Assembly: GCA_013205435.1 (NCBI GenBank)
Contig: JABMMX010000352.1
Span: 1-39,068 of the forward strand
Length of the DNA stretch: 39,068 nucleotides
From: Deltaproteobacteria bacterium
Lineage (GTDB): Bacteria > Myxococcota_A > Bradymonadia > REDH01
Direction: 5' to 3'
The position numbers were made by a program, and so were the translations under genes. This document shows, piece after piece, positions 6,728-14,613 of this stretch (its first letter is position 1; each line of letters begins with the position of its first letter). The notes under the pieces are model-generated. The model was not told the DNA's origin. It ran no database searches and saw only the letters and a list, made by a program, of their open reading frames with translations.

Positions 6728-7539
6728 GCCTCCTCCTCGTCCTGCTCCCGGGCGAAGACGGCATCGGCCGCGGCCGACACTTCCGCAAAGCCCCCCGACG
6801 CAACGATACGACCGCCATCGAGGAGATGGAGCACGTCGCAGAGGGCCTCCAACTCTGCCATGTCGTGAGAGGCGATCAGAATGGCCTTTCCCTGCTCCTT
6901 GGCGAGCTGCAGACAGAGCCGCTTGAACGATTCACGACGGCCTGGATCGAGGCCGGTGCTGGCCTCGTCAAGCAACAGCAGCGCCGGGTCGGCAATGAGC
7001 GCGCGACCCATCGACAGCCGCTGCCGCATGCCCGACGAGTAGGTCCGAAAGGGGCGATCGGCCTGCTTCGTGAGACCCACACGGGCCAACGCTTCCGCCA
7101 CCGCTTCGGCCCGTGACCCGCCATCCATCTGCGCTAGTTCGGCGAAGAAGGAGAGGTTCTCACGGCCTGTCAGCCGGAGGTTAAAGGAGCGGTCCTCGCG
7201 TGAGACCCAGCCGATACGCCGGCGCTGTCTACCACCCCCCGTGGTAGGCGCCGAACCATCCACCAGGAGTTCGCCCGAGGTCGGCACCACCAGCCCCGCA
7301 ACGCACCTCATCAGCGTACTCTTGCCGGCCCCGTTGGGCCCGATGAGCCCTACAATCTGACCCGCATTGATCTCGAACGAGATGTCGCGAAGCACCTCGA
7401 CCGGCGGCGGTCGGCGAAAGCGTAGAAGCTCTCTGATACGAGGCGTGACCGTGAAGGTCTTGCAGACCTCATGCAGCCGCAGCACGGGCCTAGATGCCAA
7501 AGAGGGCGCCTCTTGGTGCAGGGCCCCTGGCTGATCCAC
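6724..7539 (-). CDS. ABC transporter ATP-binding protein
   Basis: This is a 271-aa protein. Walker A GPNGAGKST is at residues 67-75, the signature YSSGMRQRLSMG and Walker B LLLLDEAST follow in normal order, and the H-loop is in IASHDMAELEAL. An N-terminal extension of about 20 residues precedes the usual beta-strand (VLRLHEVCKTF). The GTG start at 7539 shares its first G with the TAG stop of the Mrp-like gene (TAGTG), so translation is probably coupled to it. It pairs with the downstream permease, whose start overlaps its stop. The subfamily resembles ABC-2 exporters for polysaccharide, drug or peptide; substrate assignment rests on the RiPP context. Confidence 0.88.
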   Translation of the reverse strand: MDQPGALHQEAPSLASRPVLRLHEVCKTFTVTPRIRELLRFRRPPPVEVLRDISFEINAGQIVGLIGPNGAGKSTLMRCVAGLVVPTSGELLVDGSAPTTGGGRQRRRIGWVSREDRSFNLRLTGRENLSFFAELAQMDGGSRAEAVAEALARVGLTKQADRPFRTYSSGMRQRLSMGRALIADPALLLLDEASTGLDPGRRESFKRLCLQLAKEQGKAILIASHDMAELEALCDVLHLLDGGRIVASGGFAEVSAAADAVFAREQDEEEA

Positions 7540-8768
7540 TACGAGCGCTTGAAGGAGAAGAGCCCCGGCTTGGGCGCGCTTCCCGGCGAGGCAAGCGGCT
7601 TAGCATCCGTGACCCGCTGCGCGAGCTCCAGGAAGGCCTTCGTCACCGCGCTGTCGGGGCTGCCGACCACAACAGGACGGCCCTCGTCGCCCATCTTCCG
7701 CACGGCGCCATCGAGCGGGATCTCGCCCAGCATGGTCGTGCCGAGGCGAGCCGCTTCGCGCGTGCCGCCGCCCTGTCCGAAGATGTAGGTGCGCTCCTCA
7801 TCGGCGACGATTTTATCGAGCGCAGCCGCGCTCTGCTCGTCGCCCTTGGCTCGCAGGCTCGCAGCAAGGTTGCGGGCCTCGGCTGCTCCGGGCCAGAGGT
7901 AGTAGGACATGTTCTCGACCATGCCGAGCACATCCACATTGAGCTGGGTGAACATGCGGAGGCCGCGCGCTGCATCGATGAGCGCCAGGTCGCTGGGGGT
8001 CGTCACGATAATCGCCCCATCGACCGGCACCGTCTGCGCAAGACTCAGCTGCGCATCGCCCGTGCCGGGAGGCATGTCGACGATGAGGTAGTCGATGCCG
8101 CGCCAGTCCACATCCTGCAGAAACTGACGGATGATGCCGGTGACGATGGGTCCGCGCCAGATGACCGGCGCGTCGTCATCCATGAGGAAGCCGAGCGACA
8201 TCAGCTTGAGGCCGTGGGCCTCGACCGGGATGATGCGCTTCTCGCGGACTGCGGGGCGCACGTTGATGCCGAGCAGCGTGGGGACGCTGGGGCCGTAGAT
8301 GTCGACGTCGAGCAGTCCAACATGGAAGCCCAGGCGGGCGAGCGCGAGCGCAAGGTTCACAGCCACCGTCGACTTACCAACGCCGCCCTTGCCCGAGGCG
8401 ACCGCAATCACGCGACCAACGCCCTCGAGCGCCTTGGGTGCCTGGGATGCGCCCTTGGCAGCAGCAGGTGCAGCAGCCGCCTCCGGAGCCGGTGCCGCGC
8501 TGGCCTGATAGCCTTCGACGAAGCTCGAGACCCGAGCCTCCTTCACGCCCTCAACCTTCTCGGCGGCCGTCGCAGCAGCGTCCTCGAGGGCCCAGCGCTG
8601 CTCCTTGGTATGCTCTGCTTTGAACTTGAGCACGACGGAGGCGATGCCGCCTGCGACCTCGATCTTCTCGAGGATGTGGGCGTCCAGCAGTCCTTCGCCC
8701 GAGAGCGGGTCAACGACGGCGGAAACCTGATCAATCACTTCGCCCTTGAGCGCAAAATCGTCGGCCAT
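7539..8768 (-). CDS. Mrp/NBP35-family P-loop ATPase lacking all cysteines
   Basis: This is a 409-aa protein. Residues 1-90 look like the MIP18/DUF59 domain, then comes an Ala/Pro linker, then the deviant Walker A SGKGGVGKST (125-134), the switch region DVDIYGPSVP (154-163) and DMPPGTGD (231-238). These define the Mrp/ApbC Fe-S carrier family. Normally VENMS is followed within a few residues by a CxxC that binds a bridging 4Fe-4S cluster. Here VENMSYYLWPG (284-294) leads instead into a Lys/Glu/Ala-rich insertion before IFGQGGG, and no Cys occurs anywhere in the protein. Classical Fe-S carriage is therefore doubtful and another ATPase role is possible. It is coupled by a one-base overlap to the ABC ATPase gene. 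Confidence 0.85.
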   Translation of the reverse strand: MADDFALKGEVIDQVSAVVDPLSGEGLLDAHILEKIEVAGGIASVVLKFKAEHTKEQRWALEDAAATAAEKVEGVKEARVSSFVEGYQASAAPAPEAAAAPAAAKGASQAPKALEGVGRVIAVASGKGGVGKSTVAVNLALALARLGFHVGLLDVDIYGPSVPTLLGINVRPAVREKRIIPVEAHGLKLMSLGFLMDDDAPVIWRGPIVTGIIRQFLQDVDWRGIDYLIVDMPPGTGDAQLSLAQTVPVDGAIIVTTPSDLALIDAARGLRMFTQLNVDVLGMVENMSYYLWPGAAEARNLAASLRAKGDEQSAAALDKIVADEERTYIFGQGGGTREAARLGTTMLGEIPLDGAVRKMGDEGRPVVVGSPDSAVTKAFLELAQRVTDAKPLASPGSAPKPGLFSFKRS

Positions 8769-8837
8769 GATGCGTATCCAAACTATCCAGAGAGGGAGCG
8801 CGGAGCCTAGGCTTGGACGGCTACCAGCCGCAAGAGG

Positions 8838-10106
8838 TTAGACGGCTGCGTTGTTGCGCAGAATGGTGACGACGGCGGTGCGGTCGTCGCCGCCCATGTT
8901 CGCCGCGATGCCATGCTTGATGTCGTGGCCGACCTGGTAGTCTCCGCAGCGCTTCTGCATCTGGCGAGCCACCTCGAGCACCTGCTTGATGCCGGTCGCG
9001 CCGACGGGGTGACCGAAGGCGAGAAGGCCGCCGCCCGTGTTCACCGGGATGTCGCCGCCAATCGCCGTCCGACCCTCGCGGGCGAGCGCGCCGCCCTGCC
9101 CGTGCGCCGCAAAGCCGAGCGCCTCGGTCATGAGCAGCTCCGTGATGGCAAAGCAGTCGTGAACCTCGGCAACTTTCATGTCGCCGGCCGTCAGACCGGT
9201 GTCTGCGTAGGCCTCCTTGGCCGCACGCTCGGTGATGCCCATGCGGGTGAAGTCGGAGACCTGCCCGAGCGCGCCGTTCGACTGCGCGTAGGAGAGCACC
9301 TCAACGGCATCGTCAGGCGAGAGTCCGAGCGCGCGCAGCCCCTCTTCGGAGGCCAGGACCATGGCGGCTGCGCCGTCAGAGACCTGCGAGCAGTCGCTGA
9401 TCTTGAGGAAGGGCGACAGGTCGGGGTTCTTGAGGAAGGTGGGGTTGCGATCGCTGGCGGTCGCTGCCTGCTCGAAGGTCATCGGAACGGCCTTCATGTG
9501 GGCGTTCGGGTTCTTCGCCGCGTTGGCGTAGGCCTTCACAACCACATGGGCGACATCCTCCTCGGTCACGCCGGTCTCTGCACGGCAATGCATCGTGCGA
9601 CGGGCGAACATAGCGGGGAAGGTGAAGTCGTCGAGGCCGCGCTCGGTCTCGTAGTGAGAGGCGCGGGCGAGGAAGTCTGCACCCTCGCGTGCCGACACGG
9701 TGGTCTGGGCCTCGGCGCCGATGGCGAGCGTGATGTTGCGGCCGGCCTGGATGGCCTCAATGGCGCCAATCATCGCGAGTGCGCCGGAGGCGCAGGCGCC
9801 CTCCACACGGGTGAAGGGGACGCCCTCAAGACGGCTCTCCACGCGGGCGAGCATCGAGCCGAGGTGGCCCTGCTTGCTGAAGAGTTCGCCAGCGAAGTTG
9901 CCGACGTAGCCCTTCTCGATGCGGGCGGGCTCCAGCCCAGTCTCTGCAAAGAGCTTGGCAAGCACCTGCGCGAAGTACTCCTCAAGCGTCGGGTTCTCGC
10001 GCTTGCCGAAGTCGGAATGCCCCTTCCAGATGAAGTCGGGATGCGACTTGCCGATGAAGGGAGTGAGCGCACCGCCCACAAGGAAGACGCGACGAAGAGG
10101 CTTCAT
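8838..10106 (-). CDS. Thiolase-family protein (SCP2/SCP-x type acetyl-CoA acetyltransferase)
   Basis: I chose the ATG at 10106, with GGAG upstream, over an upstream in-frame start; the protein then begins MKPLRRVFLVGG and has 422 aa. The nucleophilic Cys105 lies in GACASG, a HDCF motif at about residue 316 (AEVHDCFAITE) and the catalytic His at about 366 in FGHPVGATG. The C-terminal Cys-Gly loop of classical thiolases is replaced by ANMGGDDR. This combination is that of SCP2-type thiolases, in which the HDCF Cys takes over. It would catalyse thiolytic cleavage or condensation of acyl-CoA in lipid metabolism. It stands apart from the RiPP genes, about 70 bases from the Mrp-like gene. Confidence 0.88.
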   Translation of the reverse strand: MKPLRRVFLVGGALTPFIGKSHPDFIWKGHSDFGKRENPTLEEYFAQVLAKLFAETGLEPARIEKGYVGNFAGELFSKQGHLGSMLARVESRLEGVPFTRVEGACASGALAMIGAIEAIQAGRNITLAIGAEAQTTVSAREGADFLARASHYETERGLDDFTFPAMFARRTMHCRAETGVTEEDVAHVVVKAYANAAKNPNAHMKAVPMTFEQAATASDRNPTFLKNPDLSPFLKISDCSQVSDGAAAMVLASEEGLRALGLSPDDAVEVLSYAQSNGALGQVSDFTRMGITERAAKEAYADTGLTAGDMKVAEVHDCFAITELLMTEALGFAAHGQGGALAREGRTAIGGDIPVNTGGGLLAFGHPVGATGIKQVLEVARQMQKRCGDYQVGHDIKHGIAANMGGDDRTAVVTILRNNAAV

Positions 10107-10215
10107 GAAGATGCTCCAGCAGAGTGAATGTAGGCCGAGCGGCGTGGGCCTGCCGGCGCGGCGCAACTAGTCAGGTTTGGGCTGTTTGGCCACACCCCGC
10201 GCGAAACGCGGCGCG

Positions 10216-11454
10216 TTACTCGGGCAGCGTCTCGAGCGTCCCTGCGGTGCCGGTTTCGTCCAGCAGCACGAGGTCGTCGCGATGGATGACCGCATCGCCA
10301 TTGGAGTATCCGAGCGTCTCGGCGATCTGCTCGCTGCGGAGGCCCCGAAGGCGCCGAATCTCCGAAGCCGAGTAGGCCACCAACCCGCGCGCAAAGGTGT
10401 TGCCAGCCTCGTTCTGGAGGTCGACGGCAGCGCCTGGGCCGAAGTCTCCGCTCACGCCGAGCAGACCGCTTGGGAGCAAGGACTTTCCAAGCTCCCGAAG
10501 CGCGCGCGAAGCGCCGGCATCGACCGAGATAACGCCGCTCGGACGGGCTCCGAACTTGATCCAGCTCTTGCGGGCACCGAGCTGCTGATCGCGGGGCACA
10601 AGCAGGGTGCCGAAGCCGGGGCCGCCGCTCAGTGCCGCACCCAGGCCGCTCAGTTCGCGGCCGGGGCCGATGATGGTTGGCACGCCGTAACCTGCAGCGA
10701 TGCGTGCAGCCCTGATCTTGGAGGCCATGCCGCCTGTGCCCGGACCATCTTGACTGGCGGGACCGGCGATGGCGAGCAGCCCCGGGTCGTCGGCAAAGGC
10801 CACCGCGATGGGGTTGGCGCTGTTGTCGCGGGTCGGGTCGGCATCGAAAACGGCGCTGACATCAGAAAGGATGATGAGCAGGTCGGCGCCGACGACGCTC
10901 GTGAGCAGTCCGGCCAGCTGATCGTTGTCGCCGAAGCGGAGCTCCTCGGTCGCCACGGTATCGTTCTCGTTCACGATGGGGATGATGGAGGGCACAAGCT
11001 CCATCTCGCGGAAGGTGATGCGGGCGTTGAGGAACCGCTCCCGGTTGGCGATGTCGTCGCGTGTGAGCAGCACCTGGGCGACCTGCTTGCCGTAGAAGGC
11101 GAACTCCTCGCCGTAGAGGTGCATCAGGCGGGGCTGACCGATGGCTGCGAGCGCCTGCTTGGCCGACAGCGTATCGGGGCGCGCCTCATCCGCACGGCGC
11201 AGCGAAGCGATGGTGCGACGGCCCACCGCCACCGCTCCCGAGGTCACCAGCACGATGTGGCGACCCGGCACATCGGCGAGACGAGCGATGGTCTCGACGA
11301 TCGCGCAGAAGTTGTGGCGGTCGATCAGGTTGGCTGACCCGCCGACCAGGACATTCGAGCCAACCTTGATGACAATCCGCTTGGCCCGCGCAAGACGAGC
11401 ACGGGTCTCTGCTTCGGTCGCTGGGGCGACCCGCTCAACTTGAATTCTCGACAC
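10216..11454 (-). CDS. proB: Glutamate 5-kinase
   Basis: This is a 412-aa protein catalysing ATP-dependent phosphorylation of glutamate, the first step of proline synthesis. The amino-acid kinase domain starts with IVIKVGSNVL, followed by VTSGAVAVGRR, the substrate loop IPIVNENDTVATEELRFGDND and GTGGMASKIRAA. The C-terminal part (SWIKFGARPSGVISVDAGASRAL onward) is a PUA domain, as in Escherichia coli ProB. It is longer than the typical 367 residues, mostly through an N-terminal extension of about 25 residues. No proA or obg lies next to it; the neighbouring thiolase is about 110 bases downstream. The gene is divergent from the DUF2723 gene. Confidence 0.93.
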   Translation of the reverse strand: MSRIQVERVAPATEAETRARLARAKRIVIKVGSNVLVGGSANLIDRHNFCAIVETIARLADVPGRHIVLVTSGAVAVGRRTIASLRRADEARPDTLSAKQALAAIGQPRLMHLYGEEFAFYGKQVAQVLLTRDDIANRERFLNARITFREMELVPSIIPIVNENDTVATEELRFGDNDQLAGLLTSVVGADLLIILSDVSAVFDADPTRDNSANPIAVAFADDPGLLAIAGPASQDGPGTGGMASKIRAARIAAGYGVPTIIGPGRELSGLGAALSGGPGFGTLLVPRDQQLGARKSWIKFGARPSGVISVDAGASRALRELGKSLLPSGLLGVSGDFGPGAAVDLQNEAGNTFARGLVAYSASEIRRLRGLRSEQIAETLGYSNGDAVIHRDDLVLLDETGTAGTLETLPE

Positions 11455-11533
11455 GGAGCAGACTCGGTTAGGGTTGACGGCTGGACATCTTCACGGCTTG
11501 AAGTCGCCATCGGCTACCACGCAAGGCCTCGTC

Positions 11534-13483
11534 GTGACAACGCGCTCCAACCATAACGCGACCATCGCCCTCTGGGTAGCGAGCTGGGTCGTCGCTGCGG
11601 TCTGCGTGTGGAACACGACGCCGGGGCTCGGCTGGCTCGACGCAGGCGATTTTGCCACCGCCGGCTTCACGCTTGGGGTGCCCCACCCGACCGGCTTTCC
11701 GCTGCTCACCCAGCTCACCAACTTCACGGGGCTGCTTCCGGCGGGGAGCCTTGGCAGCCGTTCCGCATGGCTCTCTGCAGCGGCCACGGGCGGCGCCATC
11801 GGACTGCTCCTCGCCGCCCTCTTCCGCTCGTCTGTCGGCAAGTCATACGCCCTCCTCGTCGCGGTCGCCGCGCTCCATGGTATCGCCACGCTGAGCATCC
11901 ACGCCCGCACAACGGAGGTCTACGGGCTCACGCTCCTGCTTGGCGCCGCCATCATCTGGCTGCTCGCGCGGGCCGACGACCGACGCGATACGCCAGACCT
12001 TCGCCTCTCGCTGTTGCTCGGACTCCTGCTTGGGCTCGGCTTCGCCCATCACGCTATCTTCCGCCTCTGGGCGCCCGCCGTGGTGCTGCTCCATCTCCGT
12101 CAGCTCCCGCAGCCTCAACGCAGCCGCGCACTGCTCCTCGGTAGCTCGGGTGCCATCGCGGGAGGTCTCACCAACCTCTATCTGGTTGCCGCTGCGCTCC
12201 GTGGAGGCCCTCACAACTGGGGCGACCCGTCTACCCTCCCCGCGCTGCTGCGGGTGCTCGCCGGGACGGAGATTCGCGAGGCCTTCACGGGCGAGATGGG
12301 GAGCCTCGCCCACGCCTCCGGACACCTGCTCGAGGCGGTGCGGCAGCTCGGCGGCGCGGTGCCCCTTCTCGCATGCTGTCTGATGGTACTGTTCGGCCTG
12401 CTGCGGTGGCGAAGAGGCGAAGATCGGGCGACCTCAGCGCTCACCGCGGTGGCCACGATGATTGTCATCGAGGTCGTCTACGCCATCTTCCTCAACCCCA
12501 TGGGGCTCCGCGACCTCCAGAACCTGCAGTGGACGGCGCTCCTTCTCCCGCTGCTTGGCATCGCCTGGGTCGAGAGAGCCGCAGGCCCCGTTCCGGCCAG
12601 AAGGTGGCTGCTTCCCGTCGCTGCCATCGCGCTCGCGCTGCTGTTGCGTGCACCCACCGACGCCCGCGCCGTGGGGCTGGCAGATGACTGGAGCTCCGAA
12701 GACCTCGCGTTGAGTGCCCTCGCGACTGCGCCCTCCGAGGCTGTTCTCCTTCCCGCGAGCGACAGCCTCATCGCCGGCACCCTCTTCCTCAAGGTGGCGG
12801 GCGACGCGCGCCCCGACCTCTACCTTCTCGGTCGTTCGCAGGCCTCGCGCGAGGCTTCGCTCCGCTACCTCGATGCACGCCAGCCCTTCACGCTGCTTGC
12901 TGACGCTCCAGAGAGGGGCGACCTCGCCGACCTCCGTCCCCGCTTTGACCGACTGCTCGCGCGGGCAACCGCATCGGGCCACGCGGTGCTCTGGGAGCGC
13001 CTCACCCGAGACACAGATCTGCCCGCGGCAACTGTACTGACCGACTGTTGGCCTCTCGCCATCGCCACACCAGGCGGCAGCTGCCCCGTGGAGCGGCGCA
13101 TCGGAACCGGCTCGCTCGACGTCGACTTCGGCCAAGCCGCCAGAGCCACCTCAGGCGCAGCGCTCCCGCCCTACCAGAGTTGGCTCGCAGAGCAGCAGGG
13201 CGCTCGAGGCTCCGATGCAGCGCGTGCGGGCGACTGGCGGAGCGCCCTGCCCGCCTTTGCCGGCGCGGCGACGCTCGAACCCTCCTCGAGCCGGCTCTCC
13301 AACCTTGCCGTGGCGCTCGCAAACCTCGGGCGCTCCGACGAGGCCTTCGCGGCGCTCGAAGCGGCCTGGCCGCTCTATCCGCAGAGCACCAAGCTCTGCA
13401 GCAACGCTGCCTCCTTCCCCAACACGAACCCCGAAGTTCGGGCGCGCTGGGCAGAGCGCTGCCCGGCTCAGCCCGCGGAGTAG
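11534..13483 (+). CDS. DUF2723 multi-pass membrane protein with C-terminal TPR region
   Basis: The protein has about 649 aa. I prefer the GTG at 11534 because the earlier TTG at 11474 would leave only 19 bases to the divergent proB start; neither has a strong ribosome binding site. After the first helix comes DAGDFATAGFTLGVPHPTGF, with Asp36 and Asp39, the acidic signature of DUF2723 (TMEM260-like, GT-C fold). About ten further hydrophobic segments follow to around residue 400. The C-terminal 90 residues show a tetratricopeptide pattern (AARAGDWRSALPAFAGAATLEP, then LSNLAVALANLGRSDEAFAALEAA). By family it may be a lipid-linked-sugar-dependent glycosyltransferase; the acceptor is unknown. It converges on a DegT gene with a 16-base overlap. 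Confidence 0.82.
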   Translation: MTTRSNHNATIALWVASWVVAAVCVWNTTPGLGWLDAGDFATAGFTLGVPHPTGFPLLTQLTNFTGLLPAGSLGSRSAWLSAAATGGAIGLLLAALFRSSVGKSYALLVAVAALHGIATLSIHARTTEVYGLTLLLGAAIIWLLARADDRRDTPDLRLSLLLGLLLGLGFAHHAIFRLWAPAVVLLHLRQLPQPQRSRALLLGSSGAIAGGLTNLYLVAAALRGGPHNWGDPSTLPALLRVLAGTEIREAFTGEMGSLAHASGHLLEAVRQLGGAVPLLACCLMVLFGLLRWRRGEDRATSALTAVATMIVIEVVYAIFLNPMGLRDLQNLQWTALLLPLLGIAWVERAAGPVPARRWLLPVAAIALALLLRAPTDARAVGLADDWSSEDLALSALATAPSEAVLLPASDSLIAGTLFLKVAGDARPDLYLLGRSQASREASLRYLDARQPFTLLADAPERGDLADLRPRFDRLLARATASGHAVLWERLTRDTDLPAATVLTDCWPLAIATPGGSCPVERRIGTGSLDVDFGQAARATSGAALPPYQSWLAEQQGARGSDAARAGDWRSALPAFAGAATLEPSSSRLSNLAVALANLGRSDEAFAALEAAWPLYPQSTKLCSNAASFPNTNPEVRARWAERCPAQPAE

Positions 13484-14613
13484 AAGTCGGCCACGGCCTC
13501 CACGACATAGGCCTGCTGCGCCTCTGTGAGGCCGGGGAAGATGGGGAGCGCGAGCGAGTCGCGCGTCGCCGCCTCAGCATTCGGGAACGAGGCACCCTGC
13601 GGCACAAAGGCAGCCAACGAGGGCTGCTGCGCAAGCGTCTTGGGGTAGTAGACAGCGCTGCCGATTCCGCGCCGGTCGAGGAAGGCTACCAGCTCATCCC
13701 GCCGCGGCGCCCGCACCACGAACTGGTTGTAGACATGGTAGAAGCGACCATCCGCACCGTCATCTGCCGGCAGCGCGAAGCCTTCAGGCAACGAGGCCGC
13801 AGCGAAAAGCGCACGGTAGCGAGCAGCGTTGCTCCGCCGCTCCTCTTCCACCGCGTGGAGGTCGGGGAGTTTGGCGCGGAGGATCGCGGCTTGCATGCCA
13901 TCGAGGCGGGCGTTGTAGCCAAGCACGACGCTGTTGTACTTCGCCGCGAAGCCGTGCTGGCGCACCATTCGTAGCTGCTGCACCTCTGCCTCGGTGCGGA
14001 CGAAGGCCATGCCGCCATCACCGTATGCCCCCAGGTTCTTGGCCGGAAAGAAGGAGACGCAGGCCATGTCGCCGAGCGTGCAGACAGGCTGGCCGTCCAG
14101 CCGCGCGCCGAGGCCCTGCGCCGCATCTTCGATGATGCGCACATCGCTGCGGCCAGCCTCCGCAAGCGCCGCACGAAGGGCGACCACATCGGCTGCGCGA
14201 CCAAAGAGGTGCACGGCAATGATCGCGCGTGTCTTCGCTGTCAGCGCTCCGACCATCGCCTCCGGCGTCAGGTTGAGCGTCAGCGGGTCCACATCGGCGA
14301 AGACGGGGCGGGCTCCCACCAGTGCCACGGTGCTCGCCGTCGACATGAAGGAGTAGGCGGGCACGATGACCTCATCGTCGCCCTTCAGTTCGAGCAGCCG
14401 AAGCGCGAGCATGAGCGCCGCTGTGCCCGAGCTGGTTCCAACGCCCTGCCAACCCGGCACCTCGAGCCAGGCCGCGAGCTCCGCTTCAAGCGCTGCTGCT
14501 TCGGGACCTAGGATGAACTGCTGGTGTTCGAGGCAGCGGGCAACCGCCTGCTCAATCTCCGTCTTGCGGCGGAGGTGGAGCAACTTCATGTCGAGCAGGG
14601 GGACCGTCATCAT
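13468..14613 (-). CDS. DegT/DnrJ/EryC1/StrS-family PLP-dependent sugar aminotransferase
   Basis: This is a 381-aa protein of standard length. The PLP-binding Lys192 lies in SFFPAKNLGAYGDGG, with the upstream signature GTSSGTAALMLAL and IIEDAAQGLGA, whose Asp contacts the pyridine nitrogen. Such enzymes transfer an amino group from glutamate or glutamine to a nucleotide-linked keto-sugar. Its ATG overlaps the stop of the DUF2723 gene (ATGATGA; 14613 or 14610). It is the last gene of the eight-gene operon that begins at 21886. A second DegT gene lies in the same operon, with only modest similarity outside the catalytic motifs, so they are probably not recent duplicates. Confidence 0.9.
   Translation of the reverse strand: MMTVPLLDMKLLHLRRKTEIEQAVARCLEHQQFILGPEAAALEAELAAWLEVPGWQGVGTSSGTAALMLALRLLELKGDDEVIVPAYSFMSTASTVALVGARPVFADVDPLTLNLTPEAMVGALTAKTRAIIAVHLFGRAADVVALRAALAEAGRSDVRIIEDAAQGLGARLDGQPVCTLGDMACVSFFPAKNLGAYGDGGMAFVRTEAEVQQLRMVRQHGFAAKYNSVVLGYNARLDGMQAAILRAKLPDLHAVEEERRSNAARYRALFAAASLPEGFALPADDGADGRFYHVYNQFVVRAPRRDELVAFLDRRGIGSAVYYPKTLAQQPSLAAFVPQGASFPNAEAATRDSLALPIFPGLTEAQQAYVVEAVADFYSAG

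Noticed and set aside
10180-10215. Hairpin CCGCG-TTTCG-CGCGG after proB as a terminator
   Set aside because: The stem is only five pairs and no T-tract follows, so it does not meet the pattern of an intrinsic terminator.
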